In this document: positions 53,175 to 63,813 of the stretch, piece by piece | Position numbering within the stretch: the first letter of the stretch is position 1 | How the letters are laid out: every line of letters begins with the position of its first letter | From: Thalassotalea marina | Lineage (GTDB): Bacteria > Pseudomonadota > Gammaproteobacteria > Enterobacterales > Alteromonadaceae | NCBI RefSeq assembly: GCF_014656435.1 | Contig: NZ_BNCK01000007.1 | Location: 237,179-301,178 of the forward strand | Direction of reading: 5' to 3' | DNA: 64,000 nucleotides | Position numbers and translations under genes: made by a program | The notes under the pieces: generated by a model | What the model was told of the DNA's origin: nothing | The model's input: only the letters and a program-made list of their open reading frames with translations | Database searches by the model: none

Positions 53175-53888
53175 ATGAAAACAATTGTACAAATGACCAA
53201 CCTCCACAAACATTACGATGGACAACAAATTGAAACTCACGCGCTGCAGGGTGTTTCATTAACCATAACTCAAGGGGAATTTGTTGCTATTACTGGCCCT
53301 TCAGGTTGTGGAAAATCTACATTACTTTCTATTATGGGACTAATGGATGTTGCCAGCGAAGGCCAATACCAACTAGCTGGCATCAATACTCAAGGTTTAA
53401 AAGTTGATCAACGCACCGATATTCGCAATAAGCACATTGGTTATGTTTTTCAATCATTTAACTTAATTGATTCTTTAACAGTTTTTGAAAACGTTGCTCT
53501 ACCTCTTGAACATCGAGGGGCTAAAAAGGCTGAAGTTACCCGTCGCGTGGAACAGGTACTTGCGCAAGTGGACATGGAGCACCGCAAACATTATCGCCCG
53601 AATCAACTTTCAGGTGGTCAGCAGCAACGTGTAGCCATTGCCAGAGCTTTAGTTGGCGAACCAGATTTAATCTTAGTGGACGAACCAACGGGAAACTTGG
53701 ACAGTAAAAATGGCGACCAAGTGATGGCATTACTCGAAAACTTAAACAAACAAGGCTCCACTATCGTTATGGTAACTCATGATAGTCGCTACTCGCGCTG
53801 TGCTAGTCGTCAAATCCACTTACTCGACGGTCAAATTGTGACTGAAAGTACACAAGATACCTCTTCGCCAATTCAGGGGGTTGCATGA
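53175..53888 (+). CDS. ABC transporter ATPase, LolD/MacB type (module 2)
   Basis: A 237-residue ATPase: Walker A GPSGCGKST, Q-loop FQSFNLIDSLTVFENVALPL, signature LSGGQQQRVAIARAL, Walker B LILVDEPTGNLD, switch His VTHDSRYS. It is very similar over its whole length to the module 1 ATPase. Its stop overlaps the permease start (ATGA). Substrate unknown. Confidence 0.92.
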   Translation: MKTIVQMTNLHKHYDGQQIETHALQGVSLTITQGEFVAITGPSGCGKSTLLSIMGLMDVASEGQYQLAGINTQGLKVDQRTDIRNKHIGYVFQSFNLIDSLTVFENVALPLEHRGAKKAEVTRRVEQVLAQVDMEHRKHYRPNQLSGGQQQRVAIARALVGEPDLILVDEPTGNLDSKNGDQVMALLENLNKQGSTIVMVTHDSRYSRCASRQIHLLDGQIVTESTQDTSSPIQGVA

Positions 53889-56362
53889 GTTTATACCAAC
53901 GTTCATTTTTCACAGGTATTGCTCGCATCTTTACCTTGCCCAAATTAAGTATTCCGCTAATTCTAACTTTAGGGTTAACCCTAGGTGCAGTGTTAACGGT
54001 TTTTGCCATATCCTCTTCGTTATTGTTCAAACCATTAAAGGGGGTCAGTAATGAAAAATTGATTACGAGTATCAACTATCATCTGCTGATTGGCGATGGG
54101 TTGCCTCAAATTGCTTTTATGAATTTCCAACGATTATCTAATGTCAACGAACAATACGGTGATTTAGGTACTTGGGGTGCCATGACAACCTCAGAGCAAA
54201 GCATCAGCATCAATGATGTCAGCTATGCAACAACTGACATTACTGCGTCGGATACAATTTTAGAGGTGCTTGGTGCAAAACTCATCTTGGGTGATAACGT
54301 CACAAAACTCGATCCTGAAGGCTATATTTGGATATCTGAATCTCTGTGGCACTCAGTATTTTCTGGCTTAGATAATGTCATTGGAAAACAAGTAACCATC
54401 AATGATCAAAGCAAAATTATTGCCGGTGTCATTGAAGATGTTATGGCGATAAACAGCTCTAGACCTGTACTGGCACAACAAATATGGCATATACAAAACT
54501 TAAGTAAACTAAAAAACCAGCCAGAACAACCTGATGTTAACGGCGCCCTAAAAACAATTTTACTTAAAGCAAAGCACAAAGACGTGCAACTGCCCAGTGA
54601 AGAAGAGTTTAATAGTTGGATGGATGATCATATTAAAAACAACTTGCAAGGTGATGGTGTCACCATGTTTTTAAATTTTTTAAAAAATACTGGTCGCCAG
54701 TTTAAAACGCAAAGTTATCGCGAAAGTTTAATTGGAGAAAGCCAACCTATTATTATTACTCTTTTTTGCGCGGTAATAGGCTTGCTTATTATGGCGACAT
54801 TAAACTTGTTAAACTTATTTATTGCACATTACCAAGGAAGAACAAAAGAGTTTGCCATTCAGCTAAGTTTAGGCGCAAGTATTTTGAAAATGCGCTTGCT
54901 AGTTATTCTGGAGAATCTGCCAAGCTTTATACTCGCTGCGGTGACGGGCGTGATTGTCGCAGGTTGGTTAATTAAAAGTATTCCTTATATTGCAGGCGAT
55001 AATTTCCCGATGATTGAAAGCATGTCAATTGATGCAATTGTCATCGCTGTAGCATTACTTATTGTCTTAATGCTTAATGTATTATTTAGCATGGTCGCCT
55101 TACTCGATATTAACAAAACCGCGTTAAATGATAATTTAAATAGCAGCGGTAAAGGTATTCAAGCTCAAAGTAATCAAGCAATTTCACGTGGATTAATGAT
55201 TCTACAACTTGCCATCGCCTCAATTTTATTAACCGCATCAGTGATGCTCGCCATGCAAGCTTACAAAACTGTGTATCGAGAACTCGGGTTTACTATAGAA
55301 AACTTACATCAAATTCGTGCAGAAGTTATTGACCAAGCTTGGTTAGAAAAAGTGCAAACCTATGACAGTTATCAAACCAGTGAAATAAAGGCGTTTCGCG
55401 ACCAAATAGGCAATGACATAGAAAGCCTTGTAACAAATAGTGAGCTTATCATAGCTGGCGAAGGCGCAATTTCTAATACTATATCAATCAGTGTTTTTAC
55501 CGATGAATTGGAACCTGATAGGCAAATTATGTATGAGACTAGAGCATTAAGTCCAAAATTCTTTGAAGCATTTCAAATTCCATTTTTGGCTGGCGCTAAT
55601 GTTACTCAAGAACAAATCCAACAGAATGAAAAACGTGTTGTTATCGATGAAACCTTTGCCCGAGTGTTATATCCAGAGCTACCACTGGAAGAAATTGTTG
55701 GGAAAGAGGCCAAATTTATGTCCGAGGGGGTAATTATCAATGGCATAGTGCCAACAACAATCAATCAACCAAATCTTGCCAATCACTTTCCGGTTGCTTA
55801 TCTGACGTCAATCGGTGTAGGTCGTGAATTAACTTTTATTGTTAAACTACCTGAGGGCCAAGAAATAGCAAAAGACGAGTTAAACCAGAAATTGCAAGAA
55901 TTATATCCAAAATTGGACAATTTTGAGGTCAAATCGTTAAATGAAGTTTGGCAGGATTTAACTAAAGATAAACGCATAAGTTTAGCCGTAGTATTAACCA
56001 TGACTGCTTTAACTTTGCTTTTAGCTGCTATTGGCGTGGCAGGCTTAACACAGATGACCACCAATCACCGTAAATATGAATTGGCAGTTCGCATGGCTAC
56101 CGGGGCCAAACAGCGCAGTTTAGTGGCACTGATTTTGAAAGATGCCGTGCTGATGTTAGCACTGGGTTTAGGTGTCGGCTTTATTTTGTCAGTTTTTGGG
56201 TACGAATACATTCAACAACAACTTTCCATGCTACCTAGTTTTGATTGGCTCGCCTTAGCAATACTTGATGTTGGCTTACTAAGTATTGTTGTACTTTCAG
56301 TGTTGCTCCCAACTTGGCAAGTGATTAAACACGATCCAATGCAAGCACTACGAGAAGAATAA
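53885..56362 (+). CDS. Duplicated FtsX/MacB-type ABC permease (module 2)
   Basis: An 825-residue permease with eight predicted TM segments in two sets of four: about 20-45, 290-410 (three), 436-455, 690-810 (three). The periplasmic domains lie in between. The motif NLNSSGKGIQAQ precedes TM5, matching SGKG of both module 1 permeases. Module 2 has only this one permease. It is coupled to the ATPase gene by a 4-base overlap. Followed by a perfect 12-base hairpin, then the regulator genes. Confidence 0.88.
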   Translation: MSLYQRSFFTGIARIFTLPKLSIPLILTLGLTLGAVLTVFAISSSLLFKPLKGVSNEKLITSINYHLLIGDGLPQIAFMNFQRLSNVNEQYGDLGTWGAMTTSEQSISINDVSYATTDITASDTILEVLGAKLILGDNVTKLDPEGYIWISESLWHSVFSGLDNVIGKQVTINDQSKIIAGVIEDVMAINSSRPVLAQQIWHIQNLSKLKNQPEQPDVNGALKTILLKAKHKDVQLPSEEEFNSWMDDHIKNNLQGDGVTMFLNFLKNTGRQFKTQSYRESLIGESQPIIITLFCAVIGLLIMATLNLLNLFIAHYQGRTKEFAIQLSLGASILKMRLLVILENLPSFILAAVTGVIVAGWLIKSIPYIAGDNFPMIESMSIDAIVIAVALLIVLMLNVLFSMVALLDINKTALNDNLNSSGKGIQAQSNQAISRGLMILQLAIASILLTASVMLAMQAYKTVYRELGFTIENLHQIRAEVIDQAWLEKVQTYDSYQTSEIKAFRDQIGNDIESLVTNSELIIAGEGAISNTISISVFTDELEPDRQIMYETRALSPKFFEAFQIPFLAGANVTQEQIQQNEKRVVIDETFARVLYPELPLEEIVGKEAKFMSEGVIINGIVPTTINQPNLANHFPVAYLTSIGVGRELTFIVKLPEGQEIAKDELNQKLQELYPKLDNFEVKSLNEVWQDLTKDKRISLAVVLTMTALTLLLAAIGVAGLTQMTTNHRKYELAVRMATGAKQRSLVALILKDAVLMLALGLGVGFILSVFGYEYIQQQLSMLPSFDWLALAILDVGLLSIVVLSVLLPTWQVIKHDPMQALREE

Positions 56363-56394
56363 ACTAACACTTTAAGTATCAGACAAACGAGGTA

Positions 56395-56424
56395 AACTAA
56401 GGGCGATATTCTTCGCCCTTAGTT
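56395..56424 (+). terminator. Twelve-base hairpin between permease and regulator genes of module 2
   Basis: AACTAAGGGCGA/TCGCCCTTAGTT perfect stem with a six-base loop but no T-run. It may reduce read-through from exporter to regulator genes. Confidence 0.55.
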
Positions 56425-56453
56425 ATTGATAACTTTTATGTAAATTGGAAATC

Positions 56454-57827
56454 ATGAGCCCAATAGCCAATAATTTAACGTACAGCGCCACCATTTTAGT
56501 TGCCGATGACGATGACGATATTCGTTTGGCTCTTGAACTGTTATTAACTAATCAAGGTTACAGAGTCATCGAAGCAGTTGATGGCAAGGAAACCATTATT
56601 CAAGCAAACAGGCACTCTCCTTCACTGGTATTACTCGATATGAATTTCAGCCGAGATACCACTAGTGGCCAAGAAGGACTTGATATACTGCAACAACTAC
56701 AACAATTGCAGATTCCTGTGATCTTAATGACAGCATGGGGCAGTGTTGAATTAGCGGTTACAGGGCTAAAGCAAGGAGCTTGCGACTTTTTTGAAAAACC
56801 TTGGCACAAAGATAAATTATTAAATGCCATTGCACAGCAGCTAAAACATTCAAAACTTGAACAGCAAAATTCAGGTTTTAAACAGCTGTTAAGCCAAGCA
56901 CCGCATAGTGATTGGATCTGTCAATCACAGTCAATGCAAGCAATAGAATCCTTAGTGCAGCAAATTGCGCCAACAGATGCCAATATCCTGATCCTTGGGG
57001 AAAACGGCACAGGAAAATCTCAATTAGCTCAACGTATTCATCGGCTTTCAACACGAGCTGAGCAAGCTTTTATTTCAGTGAATATGGCGGCTATTCCTGA
57101 TAATTTATTTGAAAGCGAGCTATTCGGTCATCAAAAAGGCGCCTTTACCGATGCTAAACAAAACAGAATAGGTCGATTTCAACTCGCAGACCAAGGAACG
57201 TTATTTTTTGATGAAATAGGCTCACTACCTATTAATTTGCAGCCCAAATTACTTCGTGTGCTCGAAACTGGGCAATATGAGGTATTAGGTAACAGCCAAA
57301 CCTTTCAGTCTAATGTGCGCTTGATCAGCGCCACCAACGCTAATTTACAAGACTTGGTAACACAACAACTGTTTAGACAAGATTTGCTGTATCGATTGAA
57401 CACCTTGGTAATTACCTTGCCACCACTACGAGAAAGGATTGACGATGTAGCTCCCCTTGCAAACGGTTTCATTAGTAAGTTCTGCCAAAAATACCAAAAA
57501 CCCATGTTAACTTTGTCAGCAACGGCGCTAACTCAATTAAAGCAGCACCAGTGGCCAGGCAACATTCGAGAACTTAGTCACGTTATCGAGCGTGCTGTTT
57601 TATTGGCAACCACCAATGAAATCACAGAGGCTCAGTTACAACTGATAACCAGTACCAACGCACCTAGTGTAGTTTTACAACCATTAGAGCAAGCAGAAAA
57701 ACAACTCGTTGAAAAAGCCATGGCAGTAACAGACGGACAAGTAGTTGAAGCGGCTAAACTACTCGAAATATCAAGAAATGCGTTATACCGACGTTTAGAA
57801 AAATTTGAGATTAAACATGAGTCATGA
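56454..57827 (+). CDS. NtrC-type sigma-54-dependent response regulator (module 2)
   Basis: A 457-residue activator paralogous to that of module 1. Receiver: acidic cluster Asp18-22, phospho-acceptor Asp62 (LLDMNFSRDTTSGQEG), Lys in FEKPWHK. AAA+ domain: Walker A GENGTGKSQ, GAFTDA loop (GHQKGAFTDAKQNRIGRFQ), Walker B LFFDEI. The Fis-type HTH is AAKLLEISRNALYRRLEKFEI. ATG 56454 is used; an in-frame TTG at 56445 is less likely. It overlaps the kinase start by 11 bases. No sigma-54 site is seen directly upstream, so it may be transcribed with the exporter. Confidence 0.92.
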   Translation: MSPIANNLTYSATILVADDDDDIRLALELLLTNQGYRVIEAVDGKETIIQANRHSPSLVLLDMNFSRDTTSGQEGLDILQQLQQLQIPVILMTAWGSVELAVTGLKQGACDFFEKPWHKDKLLNAIAQQLKHSKLEQQNSGFKQLLSQAPHSDWICQSQSMQAIESLVQQIAPTDANILILGENGTGKSQLAQRIHRLSTRAEQAFISVNMAAIPDNLFESELFGHQKGAFTDAKQNRIGRFQLADQGTLFFDEIGSLPINLQPKLLRVLETGQYEVLGNSQTFQSNVRLISATNANLQDLVTQQLFRQDLLYRLNTLVITLPPLRERIDDVAPLANGFISKFCQKYQKPMLTLSATALTQLKQHQWPGNIRELSHVIERAVLLATTNEITEAQLQLITSTNAPSVVLQPLEQAEKQLVEKAMAVTDGQVVEAAKLLEISRNALYRRLEKFEIKHES

Positions 57828-59106
57828 AAACGGGCTAATCGCTTGTTTAGCTGCCGTTGTCTTCACTATTTTGGCACTAAGCGCAGCATTGTGTTACCAA
57901 TTGGGTTGGGCTAGTTTATCCATCATAACCTTAGTGTTTTTTATCAGTTACCCCTTAATTTGGCTCAGCTGGCGATGTTATCAATTTTGGCGTAATAACA
58001 TTATGCAGCTTACCATTTACAGCCAAACACTGCGCGAAGGGGCTAGTAATGTGCAGTTTAAAAAGCAACATAGCGCAAATTTATTGTATGAACTTCAAAA
58101 AGAAATCGTCAATTTAGCCCAAGCGCAAAATCAGTTTAAAAACGAATGCCATAGCACGGATAATGTTCTCAGTTACATGTTAGACACTTGGCCCGTCCCG
58201 GTGTGTTTGTTTGATGACAAGTTGACGCTTATTTATCGCAACCAAGCAATGAACGAGCAGTTAAAAAGGCCTCTGTTAATCGGTAGCTCTGCTAAAGAAC
58301 TTGGATTTACCGAACAAAATGGTCAATTGTCACATGTGTCATTTTCGCCGAACAAAACAAGCTCCAATCAAACATGGCAAACCCAAACCATTCAATACAG
58401 TAGTTCAACACATCAAAACGAAAGCAAACATTGGCTCTTTACTGCTTTTAATGTCACCGCTTTATTGCAGCAAAAACAATCACTGACTCAGCAAAATTTA
58501 GTACGGGTATTAAGTCATGAGCTACGTAATTCACTTACTCCGATGTATTCAATGACAGATACCCTACTAAGCCAAGAGCTATTGCCCGAACAACAAACCC
58601 GTAAAGTCATGGCACGCATTCAACAACGCAGTAAACGTTTATTAAGCTTTATCGACGAATACGCAAAATTATCACATTTACCAACCGTTTCACCACATTG
58701 GTTTTCATTACGTGAGCTATTAGATGAAACCAAAGCCATGGCACCAAGGTCGATTGAACTGAATTTTCACGGTAACGAACAATGTTTTGCCGACAGTAAA
58801 CAGCTCGCCCAAGTTTTAATTAACTTATTTAAAAATGCTGCTGAAGCTTGTACAAACGGCTCATGTGTCGTATCAGTTACTGCTTTAACATTACCCAAAA
58901 TGCAAACCATTACTATAGCCGACAATGGGCCTGGTTTTGCCAATTTACAGAACGTGCTAACCCCTTTTTATACCACCAAAGCGCATGGGTCAGGCATTGG
59001 ATTAACATTTTGTGCAGAAGTTATTGCTAATCATGGTGGTCAATTTTCTGTCGAAAACTGCTCCAAGAGCCAAGGCGCAAAGATCACCTTAAATCTCCCC
59101 TATTAA
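57817..59106 (+). CDS. Membrane histidine kinase, NtrB/PAS type (module 2)
   Basis: A 429-residue kinase with two close TM segments (about 8-27 and 32-52) and a tiny periplasmic loop. A PAS-like region (about 120-215) leads to the H-box VRVLSHELRNSLTPMYSMTD, N-box QVLINLFKNAAEAC and G-boxes ADNGPGFAN and GSGIGLTFCAEV. Same architecture as the module 1 kinase. It ends immediately next to the stop of the convergent thioesterase gene, without terminator. Confidence 0.9.
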   Translation: MSHENGLIACLAAVVFTILALSAALCYQLGWASLSIITLVFFISYPLIWLSWRCYQFWRNNIMQLTIYSQTLREGASNVQFKKQHSANLLYELQKEIVNLAQAQNQFKNECHSTDNVLSYMLDTWPVPVCLFDDKLTLIYRNQAMNEQLKRPLLIGSSAKELGFTEQNGQLSHVSFSPNKTSSNQTWQTQTIQYSSSTHQNESKHWLFTAFNVTALLQQKQSLTQQNLVRVLSHELRNSLTPMYSMTDTLLSQELLPEQQTRKVMARIQQRSKRLLSFIDEYAKLSHLPTVSPHWFSLRELLDETKAMAPRSIELNFHGNEQCFADSKQLAQVLINLFKNAAEACTNGSCVVSVTALTLPKMQTITIADNGPGFANLQNVLTPFYTTKAHGSGIGLTFCAEVIANHGGQFSVENCSKSQGAKITLNLPY

Positions 59107-59583
59107 CTAAAAGTCCAGCCGCGCCATTTCATCGGCAATTTCCTCACGTAGTTCCATTAATTTTTTTGCCGATTCATATTGTTTTTTATCTTCTTCAGTT
59201 TCGGGCAACCACTGAGGAACCGCGACTTTATGTCCGGTTTCATCAACCGCAACCATAACAACAACACAGTGGGTAGTTTTGCGCCTATTTAACGATTTAG
59301 GATCACAAGCATGAACCTGTAGTGCGATATGCATTGAAGAGTTCCCGGTATATATAACTTGGGCAACGACTTCAACTAAACTCCCCACATGAATAGGAGC
59401 AACAAAACGAATGCCTCCAGCATACGCGGTAACACAATAACGACCACTCCAGCCTGCAGCGCATGCATAAGCCGCTAAATCAATCCATTTCATCACTGCG
59501 CCACCATGTACTTTACCGCCAAAGTTGACGTCTTGAGGTTCAGCTAAAAAGCGCAGTGTTATATCTCGTTGTGGTGCAGTCAT
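59107..59583 (-). CDS. Acyl-CoA thioesterase, YciA-like hotdog
   Basis: A 158-residue hotdog-fold thioesterase: LRFLAEPQDVNFGGKVHGGAVMKWIDLAAYACAAGW carries the central helix with HGG and Asp. It hydrolyses acyl-CoA in the cytosol. The last 35 residues are a charged helix. The 5' region holds a 36-base palindrome on the transcribed strand. Start ATG 59583. Confidence 0.88.
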   Translation of the reverse strand: MTAPQRDITLRFLAEPQDVNFGGKVHGGAVMKWIDLAAYACAAGWSGRYCVTAYAGGIRFVAPIHVGSLVEVVAQVIYTGNSSMHIALQVHACDPKSLNRRKTTHCVVVMVAVDETGHKVAVPQWLPETEEDKKQYESAKKLMELREEIADEMARLDF

Positions 59584-59636
59584 GATTTAGCCCTTGAGTG
59601 ATTTATCTAAAAATTTTTGACAAGCAAATACAAGCA

Positions 59637-59672
59637 ATACCAACTGCACTAAATATTTAATGTAATTGGTAT
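59637..59672 (-). repeat. 36-bp REP-like intergenic palindrome
   Basis: ATACCAACTGCACTAAAT is followed directly by ATTTAATGTAATTGGTAT. Three mismatches become G-U pairs on the minus-strand RNA, giving an 18-base hairpin. It lies in the thioesterase leader; the rest of this 164-base gap holds the yaiI promoter. Confidence 0.6.
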
Positions 59673-59747
59673 AATTACCTGTACACTATTATTTTACTAT
59701 AGCCTTAAATAGCTGATTTTTGCAGCATTCCTTAATAAAAGGTCGTT

Positions 59748-60197
59748 ATGAATATTTGGGTAGATGCCGACGCTTGTCCAGTCGCAATCAAAGAGATAAT
59801 TTTTAGAGCAGCACAGCGTTGTAAAGTGCCAACCACCTTAATTGCTAATCACTTTTTAAAAACCCCACCAAGTCCATTCATCAAATTTTCTCAAGTAAGT
59901 AGTGGGTTTGATGTTGCAGACAATGAGATCGTTAAACGATGTCAGCCAGGTGACTTAGTGATAACTAGCGATATTCCTTTAGCGTCTGAAGTGATAGACC
60001 AAGGAGCAACCGCGTTAAATCCTAGAGGTGAGCTTTACAGTAAAAACAATATAAAACAGCGGTTAAATATGCGTGACTTTATGGATACGTTGCGCTCTAG
60101 CGGAATTGACACAGGAGGAAGTGCACCACTAAGCCAAGCCGATAAGCAATCCTTTGCCAATGAACTTGATAAATGGCTAACTCAGTTAGCCAAATAA
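59748..60197 (+). CDS. DUF188/UPF0178 (YaiI/YqxD) family protein
   Basis: A 149-residue PIN/NYN-like protein: [48 protein letters not shown] and [18 protein letters not shown] are the family landmarks, with Asp residues suggesting metal-dependent nuclease ancestry. No function is proven. Ends 4 bases from the convergent rhlE stop. AAGGT lies upstream of the start. Confidence 0.88.
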   Translation: MNIWVDADACPVAIKEIIFRAAQRCKVPTTLIANHFLKTPPSPFIKFSQVSSGFDVADNEIVKRCQPGDLVITSDIPLASEVIDQGATALNPRGELYSKNNIKQRLNMRDFMDTLRSSGIDTGGSAPLSQADKQSFANELDKWLTQLAK

Positions 60198-60201
60198 CGG
60201 C

Positions 60202-61611
<1,410 letters not shown>

Positions 61612-61841
61612 AGATGACTCAAACAGGTGATAACGTTAAGGCGCGCTAGCTTATAGTATAGCTAGCTACAGCGCAAATATAGTGACCTAATGTTGAGAAG
61701 TTTCGCCGAAGAGGTCAGGCTTTAATATAAATTTCAATTTTTTCTCATATTTGGCATACTCTTTATATATGTTCTGCAGTTTAAACAAACGTAGGGTTTT
61801 AATTCCAACGAAGTGTGTAGTAACAGTAATAAAGGGAATTC

Positions 61842-63476
61842 ATGGCCAATATTGATTATGGAGACAAACGTTTCCTCGTTGTTGACAACATCAAGCAATC
61901 TCGCGATACGCTGAAAATATTCGCATACAGTTTAGGAGTGTTAAGTGTTGATACTAGCTATCATGCTCCTGATATTATGAACTTATGCGAAACCAATAGT
62001 TATGATGTTGTTTTGTTGGGCTATGATTTGGGGGAAAATCGCAAGAACGGTCAACAAGTCCTCGAAGAATTACGTTCTAAAAACCTTTTAACACGTCGCT
62101 GCATTGTCATCATGATCACAGCAGAAGTGTCTCAAGCTATGGTTTTAGCTGCGCTTGAACATAAACCTGATGAATACCTAGTCAAACCGTATACCATTAA
62201 AGATCTATCTGCTCGACTTTCACGTTGTTTTGAGAAAAAGCATGCTATGGCCGGTATTTATCAAGCATTAGATAATGGCGATCGCAAACAAGTGATTCAT
62301 TTATGCCGCGAGCACATAGCAGAAAATACACCTTATAAGCTTGAGTGTTTGGGCATAAGATCTCGTCAGCATTTTGAATTGAAAGAATACGAACAAGCAA
62401 AACGTATTTACAAGGCATACCTTGGTACCCCAAATTGTCAATGGGCGGCCATTGGTATGGGCAAGATTGCAATGATAGAACAAGATTATTTTAACGCTGA
62501 ACGCTATTTTAGTGCTGTCATTGACGATAATCCCTTTTACCTATCCGCATATGACTGGCTAGCCAAAGTTCAGCAATTGAATAGCCAACCAGAAAAAGCA
62601 GAAGAGACGCTGGAAAACGCATTATTAGTGTCACCTCGTTCTGTATCACGGTTACAAAAATATGCAGAACTGTGCATTAACAATAACAATCTAGATAAAG
62701 CCACGACAGCGTTATCTAAAACAAATGACCTAGCTTACCACTCAATCCATAAAAAGCCGGAAAATGCGATACAGTTTGCAGAGGCTTTAATTGATCATGC
62801 GGATGACTTGTCTGAATTTCAAATTAGGCGATTAAACAACAAGGCTTTTGCTGTGCTTGGTGAAATGACCAGAGACTTTCAAGCTAATGAACTTAAGGTG
62901 ATTGCACAGTTTCTTATGGCTAGATTACACAAAAAAGCCAAAGATGACTCGTTAGCCAAAAGTGCTTTAAAAGAAGCAGAGCGATTATTAGATGTCTATA
63001 AAAACGTCATAACCATTGACGGTTCATTTAAAATTGCACGTTCACTGATTGCCATGCAAAGGCGAGGTAAAGCAGAACTATTGCTTGAAAGGTTGGCACA
63101 AGCTCATCCAGATAATATGGAAATTTTATCTGAAGTTGTTGCCATGTCGGATAGACCAATTAGCGAACAAGACAAAATTGCCGCTCAAACGGCGTTAGAA
63201 GTTGGCGTTAGTTTATATAAAGCAAAACATTATACTTTGGCCATCGATAAACTAAATCAGGCACTATATCACTTTCCAAATCATATCGGCGTAAAGTTAA
63301 ACCTTCTCCAAGTTCTTCTGGTGTCTTATGAAACTAACAATGAACGCATCGAAGACATCCGACAAGCCAGAGTATTAATAAAACAATTCAACGAATTAAG
63401 TCCAGACAGTGAATCCTATAAGCGCTTTTTGAAACTAAAAAGCAAATATGAAGCATTGAATACTTTCAGGCATTAA
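61842..63476 (+). CDS. Receiver-TPR protein with missing phospho-acceptor
   Basis: A 544-residue cytoplasmic protein. N-terminal receiver-like domain (about 8-125): acidic pair replaced by VVDN (Asp15-Asn16), the expected phospho-acceptor replaced by Gly60 (VVLLGYDLGENRKNGQQVLEELR), but Thr and Lys positions (MITAE, LVKPYT) kept. Then TPR-like helical repeats (about 150-530). It probably acts as a phosphorylation-independent scaffold. AAGGGA precedes the ATG. Confidence 0.85.
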   Translation: MANIDYGDKRFLVVDNIKQSRDTLKIFAYSLGVLSVDTSYHAPDIMNLCETNSYDVVLLGYDLGENRKNGQQVLEELRSKNLLTRRCIVIMITAEVSQAMVLAALEHKPDEYLVKPYTIKDLSARLSRCFEKKHAMAGIYQALDNGDRKQVIHLCREHIAENTPYKLECLGIRSRQHFELKEYEQAKRIYKAYLGTPNCQWAAIGMGKIAMIEQDYFNAERYFSAVIDDNPFYLSAYDWLAKVQQLNSQPEKAEETLENALLVSPRSVSRLQKYAELCINNNNLDKATTALSKTNDLAYHSIHKKPENAIQFAEALIDHADDLSEFQIRRLNNKAFAVLGEMTRDFQANELKVIAQFLMARLHKKAKDDSLAKSALKEAERLLDVYKNVITIDGSFKIARSLIAMQRRGKAELLLERLAQAHPDNMEILSEVVAMSDRPISEQDKIAAQTALEVGVSLYKAKHYTLAIDKLNQALYHFPNHIGVKLNLLQVLLVSYETNNERIEDIRQARVLIKQFNELSPDSESYKRFLKLKSKYEALNTFRH

Positions 63477-63620
63477 GCTTAGTAATACTAATTAAAGATT
63501 TGATTAACTTAGAACTTTATTAGCGTGCTTTGTACAAGCTAAATAGTTTAAGCATAGTCATTTTATTTAAAGATGTTATCAGAGAGCCAATGAGTTCCCA
63601 AAGGCGAGTTTAATGGACAT

Positions 63621-63649
63621 AAAAAAAGCCCGACTTACGTCGAGCTTTA
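63621..63649 (-). terminator. Terminator behind the tRNA 3'-end copy
   Basis: Minus strand: AAAGCTCGAC/GTCGGGCTTT stem (one mismatch or wobble) and a T-run. The 144 bases between 63477 and 63620 show no gene. Confidence 0.75.
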
Positions 63650-63674
63650 TTTATATGGTGGAGGGAGGTGGATT
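63650..63674 (-). repeat. 25-bp copy of the tRNA-Tyr 3' end
   Basis: Identical to 63808-63832, covering the last 19 bases of the tRNA gene and its immediate 3' flank, and like the complete copy is followed by a terminator. It is a remnant of a tandem tRNA gene or an attachment-site-like duplication. Confidence 0.85.
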
Positions 63675-63722
63675 ATAAAAGGTGTCCTACCTTTTACCCT
63701 TCCGGCTGTGCTAAAGCACATT

Positions 63723-63745
63723 CAAAATTGTTCCCGACAATTTTG
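63723..63745. repeat. Nine-base perfect hairpin in the tRNA spacer
   Basis: CAAAATTGT-TCCCG-ACAATTTTG, between the tRNA-Tyr terminator and the tRNA 3'-end copy. Confidence 0.6.
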
Positions 63746-63778
63746 TCGAATAACTTCTCATCCATTAATCCCAGATAT

Positions 63779-63805
63779 AAAAAAACCGCCCTAACAGGAC
63801 GGTTT
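63779..63805 (-). terminator. Rho-independent terminator of tRNA-Tyr
   Basis: Minus strand AAACCGTCC/GGGCGGTTT stem (one G-U pair) followed by a T-run, 9 bases beyond the tRNA 3' end. Confidence 0.85.
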
Positions 63806-63813
63806 GTTTTATA

